A DNA stretch of 64,000 nucleotides, from assembly GCA_964019695.1 (NCBI GenBank), contig OZ026515.1, positions 35,914,994 through 35,978,993 of the forward strand, written 5' to 3'. This stretch comes from Loripinus fragilis. Taxonomy: Eukaryota; Mollusca; Bivalvia; Lucinida; Lucinidae. A program made the position numbers and the translations under genes. Under the pieces are notes generated by a model that was given only the letters and a program-made list of their open reading frames with translations, was not told the DNA's origin and did not search any database. This document shows, in pieces, positions 36,670-45,600 of this stretch (position 1 is the first letter of the stretch; each line of letters begins with the position of its first letter).

Positions 36670-39600
36670 TACTGTCTTTTGTGTAGACACAGATCAGGCT
36701 TCTTAAGGGAACAGTCTGATCTGTGTCTACGCTGTTTCACCGAGAATCTTCTAACACCTCTCAGCAGGCGACACAAGCAGATGACTTTTCTGGTGGACAC
36801 TTTTCTGGCCAGCACCCAGAGGAAGAGTCTAAATAACACAGATAAACTGCCAAGTCATAAACATGATAAAACCTGTACAAAACAGTACCAAAAATAAATA
36901 GAGACGTCGGATTTTTCTTCATGTCGAGCCAATTAAACGTGATGGCCATATTCTATAGTTTATCCCGACAAAAAACTAAGGCGTTGATCTGATCGTTCAT
37001 ATATACGTGTTTCATATTCACACCGGATAGGCGACAATCGAAAATTTAATTCTATCGACGAACGTAGTTAAAAAAATCGTTAGAAACAGAGTTTTAGATT
37101 GCCATTTGTCGCCCAACTGGCGACAAATGGCAATCGAAAACACTGTTCCTAGCGATTTTTGATCCGCCTTCGTCGATTGTTGAAGCTTTCGATCGCAGCC
37201 TATCCGGTGTGATATTGCACAAAGCAGCCCGGCAAATATACTCACAGAGCAACAATCGCTTTTGTGTCATAGTCGATCTTCTCTAATTGACAGGTGACTT
37301 TCGGTGTATGAAGACTGGTTGTGTTCATTGGTATCAAACTGAGCACTGAAACACCAGAAAACTAATTCATATTCTACCATAACCCATATTGAACATATTT
37401 TATTTAATCCCATGTATATAAAAAAAAACCTAAATAAGAAGTCGACAATTAATGAAGACGCTAAGGAAATGTCGCATAATTCATGAGGGCTGCACTGTTT
37501 GTGATGATAAAAACGGATCTACTGGACTAAGGTTATTCGGATTTAGAACTTCTAACATGTGACCCCATGATATGTTCAGTGAACCTTTCTAGACAAATCC
37601 CCTAAAACCGAATAGAAAAAAGCAACATTTGTATGCAATGTGTTATTGATTGTTTGTGTTGATGCCATACGTCCTGGTCAATTATGTTTCAATCATGTCT
37701 TCTTGGCGGATAAAGTGTCTTGCTGAAGGACACAACACAGCATTTGCGGATCCAGAGGGGGTTTGGAGGTGTGTGTGTGGGTGGGGGAGATACTTCGCTT
37801 GTACACCCCCCCCCCCCCACGTTTTTAAATGTCCTATGAAATATCCTGTGAAATAATTTGGTCTCCGTGAGACCAAATTATTTCCTTTTCATGGGATATT
37901 TAATAAAAAAAAACAATTAGATAAAATCAGCACAGCAAACCCCGCACACCTTCATACATATGAACCCCCTTTCCAGAAACCCTGGATCCTCCCCTGCACA
38001 GTACCCCCGGTGAGTCTCTAACCAGCAACCCTTCGATCTTAAGTCTGAGTTAAGCCAATTTACTGAAGTCCTAAATAAGAGGTGTTTTGTAACCAAACAT
38101 TGACGATAGTTTTTGTCACAAAAATATGGCATATTTCTCCATGAAATCTTTTGTTCTGGATGCTTAATCCAAGTGTCTGATTTGAAAACAAGGCCTAACA
38201 TTAATAATATTCTCCTTTCATATAAAATTGTTCACTTTAGTTACTTACGAAAAGTGAGACTTTTATTTTGAGTAACAACAGCACATGTGTATATAGGAAT
38301 TAAGAAATGGGTCAAAAATATGACCTTTGGTCTGGATCAAGTGTTTCTCTCATTTAAAATTTCTAGTGATCTGAAATCGACGGTTATTTCAGTAAATTGT
38401 ATTCATGAGGAATATACTTACATGTATTTAAAAGTCCCACAGTGTCGTTACTACTACAGCTGTTAGGTACACACACCCCTACAGACAGAGCCGCAGACTA
38501 AAGATAGAATGGAAAAAATAAAACGTGGCGCATGTTGATGAATAACAGATATTATTGAGAAAGCATGATTAGTAGTAATGGGTGTCACTATGGCACAATT
38601 TTTTAAGCCTGAAAAGAACTTAGAATTTTTCAGGCAAAAATGTATGCCATGGATGACTACCCAGTAAGCTTGAGTGACTAGCTGTGAATAACTTAGTTTA
38701 GTTTAGGGGTATTCTTGTTTGGCCTGTGATTGTGATAGTTCCCTGGGCTATCGGGGAATAACTTAGTTTCTGGAGCATGCGCAGTCGCATGAGTAGGATT
38801 CTCTACTTGTAAATAAATAGACGTTACCAGTCGTTATATGCGTAACGGAAGTCGAGCTTTCTCAACGAGGGGAACCAATCTAATTAATTCCCATCTTCTC
38901 TTCTCTTATAGAGGTTATTTTTTTTTATAAAGACTAACTTTACTCGCATCACAAACAACAGGGTTTCTTATTTGCATATCGCGCATCTATTACGTTACAT
39001 TAGCGTACTATATTTTTAATAAGGAATTTGGGTTCATGATCTCTATGTATCTTATAGTCTCTTTAGAAAAATAACTTAGATATTCAAGGCTAATCTCTGT
39101 AGCTTAGAAATATTTTATTTAGCACAATCTTTCACTTCTCACGACTAGGTCATATAGATTAAACATGACGTCATTGAAAAGCAAGTAGTAGCTTCTAAAA
39201 GCGATAACAAGTATAATTTTTCGAAACAATAGATAACTTGGTCATTTTAAAAGTAAAGGTGTGTACTTAGATATGCTAAGTCCAGGCCTCGAAAATAGCA
39301 CTCGTCCGTTCGTATTTACAAGTGCCTCAGGATGCAGGGCAATCGAAAAATTTTGATATTTCTAGTATAAATTAATTGTTCCCATATATGCCAATAGATT
39401 TTGTGATGCACGGCAAGTGCCTATTTTAAGATATTTCGAGGCCTGTAAGTCTGCTTGAGAGTTTCGAAGGATTATACTTTTTCACGTTCTTGCATGGAGT
39501 CGTATTTGATAGCTAGTATCAACCTAATGATTAAGTTAGAACTTGTGTTGATATCTTAGATAATCATCATTGGCATGTAATAGAAGTAGGGTTTAATGAT

Positions 39601-42600
39601 TAGATGTTGATGAAAGTGTCCATATCGCTTGAGATGTGGATGCAATGTGGACCTTCACACGTAAAATGTGGATGCAATGTGGATCCCTCACAGTAATGTA
39701 GATGTATTGTGGAGCAATGTGGATTTCCACATTTCAAATGTGGATAAATGCAGATATATTGTGGGTCAACATAATGGAGACTTACGTTTATTCTTAGATA
39801 TATTCGAAATTAATGTGTACCGCCACACTAAAATTGTGGATCAACCACATCTCCACATCTTGACACTGTGGATCCACCACATCTCCATATTTCCACAATG
39901 TGGAGTTTCCACACCTACACATTAGACACTTTGACTTATACCCTCTCTTCAATCAATCCTATTTTCTCTTAATCTCTTAAGTTGATAGAAGCATTGTACA
40001 ATCGTTATTTCAGCTTTCAGAGAGATGTCCCTATCATTATTTAATTTGACATGTTGGCAGGATGATAATCGCTTCACTTGAGGCAAATTTGGATTGAGGA
40101 TTTTTAATCTTCTATCATTTTCTTTCTTTCGCAATCAGAAGATAATCTCTAAATACTTAACTTCTGATAATCTATATCTTTGGTTCAAGCACCATCCGTC
40201 ACCTTTGATGGTCATCAAAAATTTTAGCCTTTGCAATTTTAGCTATCCCTCTCTTTACACTGTGAAGTTTCCACATTTACCCGGCAGGTGATCCCACCAG
40301 ATGCAGACAATAGGAAGGTAATCTTACCTTGGAACAGGTAAGTGATATTACCTTTAGCTTTGGGTATGTGGTCCCAACATCTAGAATGATTATTTATGAC
40401 AGAGGGCGAGTGAACCTCGCCTAGTTTGGCATGTGATCCCACCAGATACAACCAAAAGAAAAGTAATCTCACCTTCGAACAAGAAAGTGATCTAACTTAC
40501 ATTTAGTTTAAACTTTTATTTCATTTTTGTATAACAACATGTGCACATATAATACAATAACTTCACATACATATCATTTCGAAATACAAAAAAGGGACTT
40601 ACATTTGTCTTGGGGCAGGTGATCCCAACCCCTAGATTGATTATTTGTGATATAAGGTGAGTGATTTCGCCTAGTTGGTCAGTTGATCCCACAGATGCAG
40701 ATAATAGGAAAGTGATCTCACCTTCGAAAAGGTAAATGATCGGGTAGGTGATCCCAACCCCTAGATTGATTATCAGTTATAGAAGGCAAGTGATCTCGCC
40801 TAGTTGGACAGGTGATACCACAAGATATAGACATAAGGTAAGTGATTTCACTTGTATATTGATAAATAATCTTTGATTGTTAAAAATGGATGTCCGCTGT
40901 AGATCCCAATCAAACAAGTGTTAAAGCAGCATGTGTAAAAGATCTGGCCTTGAACCCTGTATTATTGTGATTTGTCCTACTAGCAGATCAGCATTGGATG
41001 TATTCATAGGTGTATTGGTTCCAGATGATAGGGCGATCGATGTCCGACGATAAAGGCGCACTTCGAATCGAACTATAGTTCCTACTATAGTAAATAAAGT
41101 TTGAATCGAACACCGATAGTTGCTACTATAGTGACGTCAGGAACCTACTAGAGATCAACGGTGGGTCAGAGCACCGTGACTCTAGTAGATTGTCTGGTTT
41201 CCTTCTCTAGGCCTATCTATCAGGATGGTTTCCAGACCTGTCAGTAGTCTCAAAATTACAAATAAATCCTAGCTGTTCATCATTTGCGTTCCCACATATT
41301 CGTAATTATTAATTAAAGTAGGCTGTGCAGTCTATACGCATCTTTTTGTCTACGATGAAGAATTGAAGTGGGGTAAAAAGGGCTATTTACTTTGTTAACT
41401 TGCCAACCGACTAAAGATCCAACTGTAGCCGTGCGCGCGCATCTATTACGTAAGAACTTTAGTTCGATTCGAAGTGAGCCAAAGTTGTTTTGATTAGCGC
41501 TCTCTTGTCATATAATGGACCACTTTGGGGGAGCAGAAAAGACTAACAACTAATTAAATATAATAATAAAATTGGTTCCAAAATTTGATTGATTATTGAA
41601 AAAATAAAAGAAAGGCGTCAATGACACCATAATAACAAAAATGTAAGTTAGACTCAATTTCTGCACGTAATGAGTTTATGTTATGTGAATGATTAGGGCA
41701 TAAAATAGTACAGATGATATCAAACATTGTCTTTAAACATGTGATATGAATTAATGATTTTGAATAATTAAGTATATAGACCAACGTGGTCAGCTTGATC
41801 CCTAAACGATACAACGTTGCGATGGCAGCTAATGACTTGGTATTTGGGCTATAATCGCACAGGCGACAAGTAAAGGCTTAGACAAGCCTACGCTTCCGCG
41901 CACATTCATACCGGAGACTGCGATGCTCGTAACTAACACAAACACATGAAATACAAGAAACGCTAAGGTGAAGCATATAAAAGCCGGCGACTAGGGTAAA
42001 GTCGGGTAAATTCGGACATCAGGTAAATTCGGACACACATTTACAAACAGTGTAAATCCAGATGAGACGGCTCCTTATGAGCCGTCTCATCAGGATTTTC
42101 ACTGTTTGCTTAGTTAATTTATTTTTTATTTCAATAATTGAACTATGATACAAAGTAAGTGGCTGTCCGAGTTTAGCTTTCTGCCCGAAAATACCCGACT
42201 TTACCCTATCGATCCGCCAGTAAAAGGCTATTTGAATGGTGTTTGGCTGGTGGGCCGACAGTAGCCCGAAATTGTATGTTGACTGGGATTATGCGGATAA
42301 TTTATTTTCATAGCTTTTACGCATGCATGCTAACGACTGACAATTAACACATATACAGCAAGTAGCATTATGTAATGGGCTTACCAAAAGTTTTATTTCT
42401 ATCGCCATAATCATAATGCTTACCTGACTAAGAGGGAAAGTTGCCGTACAATATCTCCCTTTGTATGGGTGGTTTATTTGTCCAGATACGTTCACCGTAG
42501 CCTCAATAGCAACACATTCTTCGTAGGAGCCCAGCCAGTGCAAGTGATAGTTCAGTAATTGGCTTGGAGGTTTACCCATTGCGTCCAACACTACAAAATA

Positions 42601-45600
42601 GGAGGCAAATGGACATATGTTTGCCAAATGAAATCTTCGGCCTTTATTAATTGGATTAAACCAACTCGAATTTAAGGGTTGGTAGGCAGTAATTTACAAT
42701 AAGAAAAAAAGAACATTTTGCATGCAAACAATGTAGAATCTGGTCCAAAATGGACGCTAGGCTTATATGGAGAAATTGACACACACGCGCGCATGCACGT
42801 ACGCTCACGCGCACACATACACATTTATAATAACGAGTCAGTACACGAGATGTCGGTACGTACACGAAATGTCGGTGTGTACGATGGCCCAAATGGCTAA
42901 CTTTTTCCTTTCAGTGACAATTCACAATTCTGAATTCCGAATTCTGAATTCTGAATTCTGAATTCCGAATTCTGAATTCTGAATTTTGAATAACCTTGAT
43001 AGACGCTTTTATTTACTATATCATACACTTGTGTAAAACGCCAGACAGAATGAATACACCCTACCCTCCAGAGGATTGTACTTAAGGTAGTACGGGACCC
43101 ATGGAAACGATAACCCACAGTTTTTTATAAAAGTAAGAGTTATCGTTATTTTTTGCCTTAAAATCTACAAGTATTGGCATTCACAAAAAACGTGCTTATC
43201 GTTTATCAACACATCTGTATGACCAAGTTTACATTTGGGTCCACGCCAATGAGTTGGCGGAGCTCTATTGTTTTTGGCTTGTCCGTCCATCTGTCTGTCC
43301 GTCTGTCTGTCCGTCCATCTGTCCGTCCTTCCGCTGTAGTGGTCACTCTAACTTAGTCATTTTTAATCGGATTTCTTCCAAATATCATATATGGATTGCT
43401 TCCATCAACTCTGATTCAAATTCAAATATGGATTTTTTCCGACAAATGATAATCAAGATGGTCGGCAAAATGGCAGCCGTCTATCAGTTTGCATCCATTG
43501 TGGTCACTCTTACTTAGTCACATTTAATTGGATTTCTTCCAAATTTCATAATGGTTTGCTTCCATTAAGGTGATGCAGGACCCATGTCAAAAGATAACCG
43601 AGTGTTTTTTTTTTTTATAAAAAGAGTCATCTTTATTTATTGTCTTTAAACGGACAAGTATTGGCGTTCACAAAAAAAATCATTTATCAACATATCTGTA
43701 TGACCAAATATATTTTGACCGTCAGATCCAGTTTGACCCCTCAATGCGTTCCGAGTTAGACTGGTCAGGCAATTCTGGTCAGAAAAGTTAGTATTCATGC
43801 GTATTCAATGTATGTACTATTAGCTGATAAATTGTCTTGCCCCATGACACAACACTTTGACTCTGGTGATTCACAAATTAGTAATCCTTCGATCCCTAGT
43901 TTGACACTACGAACTGAGCCACTGTGCTTCGTAAGTCCATTATCTTTGTAAATATGACGTCGTAGGTGAGAGGGCTCCCTTTTTTAGCTTGGGTGAAACC
44001 CAAGAGCAATATATTGGACACTGTGAGAGCGCTCGCCAAATGCTGGGGCGTGCCTTTGTGCTATTTTTAGCTAGCCAGTGGGGAGTTTTTTGACTGAGAC
44101 TTATTTTGTATATATACACTGAAGCAAACTTATAAACGAACACATTAAATTTTGTATGCCAGCTCAGAAAGTAAATATCTGTCATACAACATTTTAATTC
44201 TATAAATAAATCAAGGATTTGCCAAAACTTTACAACTCATTTCATTTCGAAATGTCTTGTTCGTCTTGCACAGACGAAATCTGAGTAAAGGTACCCTCAT
44301 TTCCAAAAATAACACTTTTCATAACAATATTTAATATTCCACAGAAACATTACCTATTTGCATATTTGATTGTTTGAAGATGTTACTGACTGCAATGATT
44401 TTAATGATGAAATTAAATCAAAAGTTTTTACACAATCGAAATCGTCATTTCTTTTCCGCAATAACATGAAGACAGGCGCTGGCAGCAACTTAATCTAAGA
44501 AATTCGGCTTTAAGCATGCACTTTGGGCACAAACTTTGTACTGCTCTGTACACTTTATTATCTGTTGTACGGCATTGACATTTTCAGCAATTATTCATTT
44601 TGGTAGAAATCACTGTTCTTCTTTAGAAAAGTAAAAAAAAATCTTTGACAAAAGCCGTCAAATTAATTGTTAAAATTTCACAATGAAACCAGAAGTGTGG
44701 AATAGTCAGAAAGATTTATCTCCACAGAATAGTCTGATCGAGTTATGTAGGTTTTCACCTACCAAGTTCTGATAGGAAAAAAGCATACAACGATTTTAAC
44801 GTGTGCTACTGGCGATTTTCAAAAAAATTTTCGGAAAATGTGATTTTTTTTTCACTTTTTTAAAAATGCGTAAAAATCTGCTGTATAACAAATTCTAAAT
44901 GTTTGGTGTTTTTTTAAAGTCACCTGGACCAGTGCGTAAACACATCCACTTGGATTTGATAAAAAATGCACCCAAAAATATTTTTCACAAAAATAGTTGA
45001 TTTTTACATTTTTGAATCAAAAAAATGTAAAATGAATGAAAACTATCCTGAAACACTTCTAAACTTTGGTTCATTGAAATATTCATGATTAGGTAAAAAG
45101 TTCATTCAATATTATTGGTGCCTTAGTCAGAAAAAAACGAGTTTGTAAAGTGTTCGTTTATAAGTTTGTTTAAGTGTATGCGAGCTGTGAATAATCTAAT
45201 ATGGCCGTTCACATATGCATGCTTGTCTTAGAATTAACTAATTGCCTTTATGAAAAGAACTAAACTCGTGTATCATCCCTTCTTTACCCATTGCCGCATT
45301 GGTAGAATGTTCAACTTGAGACCAAGTAGTCCCTGGTTTGAGCCCTATTGCTTGTTTGTTTGTTTACTTATGTGTTTGTTCGTTTGTGTTTTTCATGGGA
45401 GTGATATACTGAATGTACCACTAGTGGTTTACAAATTTTTGGTAATGCTATGTAATGACCTCCGTAATGTTTCCTCGTATAATTATATGGCAACATCAAA
45501 GAGTAGTTCTACGCATGGTGACCACCTATGGTAAGCTGTCCACGTGTGTTTGCCTAGTCTGCTAATGTTGCCCAGCAACGAAAGTTGGAACTATGTAACA

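Larger units (their letters stand above)
35445..37245. other. Intron 4 of the NRF-6-like gene
   Basis: Contains the truncated LINE (35700-36669), a palindromic segment right after its tail (about 36683-36732, ACACAGATCAGGCTTCTTAA with complementary CTGATCTGTGTCTACGC), and the 193-base MITE at 37019-37211. Confidence 0.6.
38498..42423. other. Intron 2 of the NRF-6-like gene
   Basis: Contains a TGTGGAT-rich repeat tract (39625-39925), a degenerate tandem block with GTGATCCCA words (40270-40860), palindromic ACTATAGT-containing segments near 41075-41130, and a family E MITE (41992-42208). No gene seen. Confidence 0.5.

Noticed and set aside
36601..36897. 98-codon plus-strand frame starting in the (AAT)n tract
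   Set aside because: Its beginning is microsatellite-encoded poly-isoleucine and its remainder is palindromic noncoding sequence.
45284..45352. Candidate tRNA gene
   Set aside because: A-box- and B-box-like words are present, but the acceptor stem and cloverleaf do not form and there is no clear anticodon loop.
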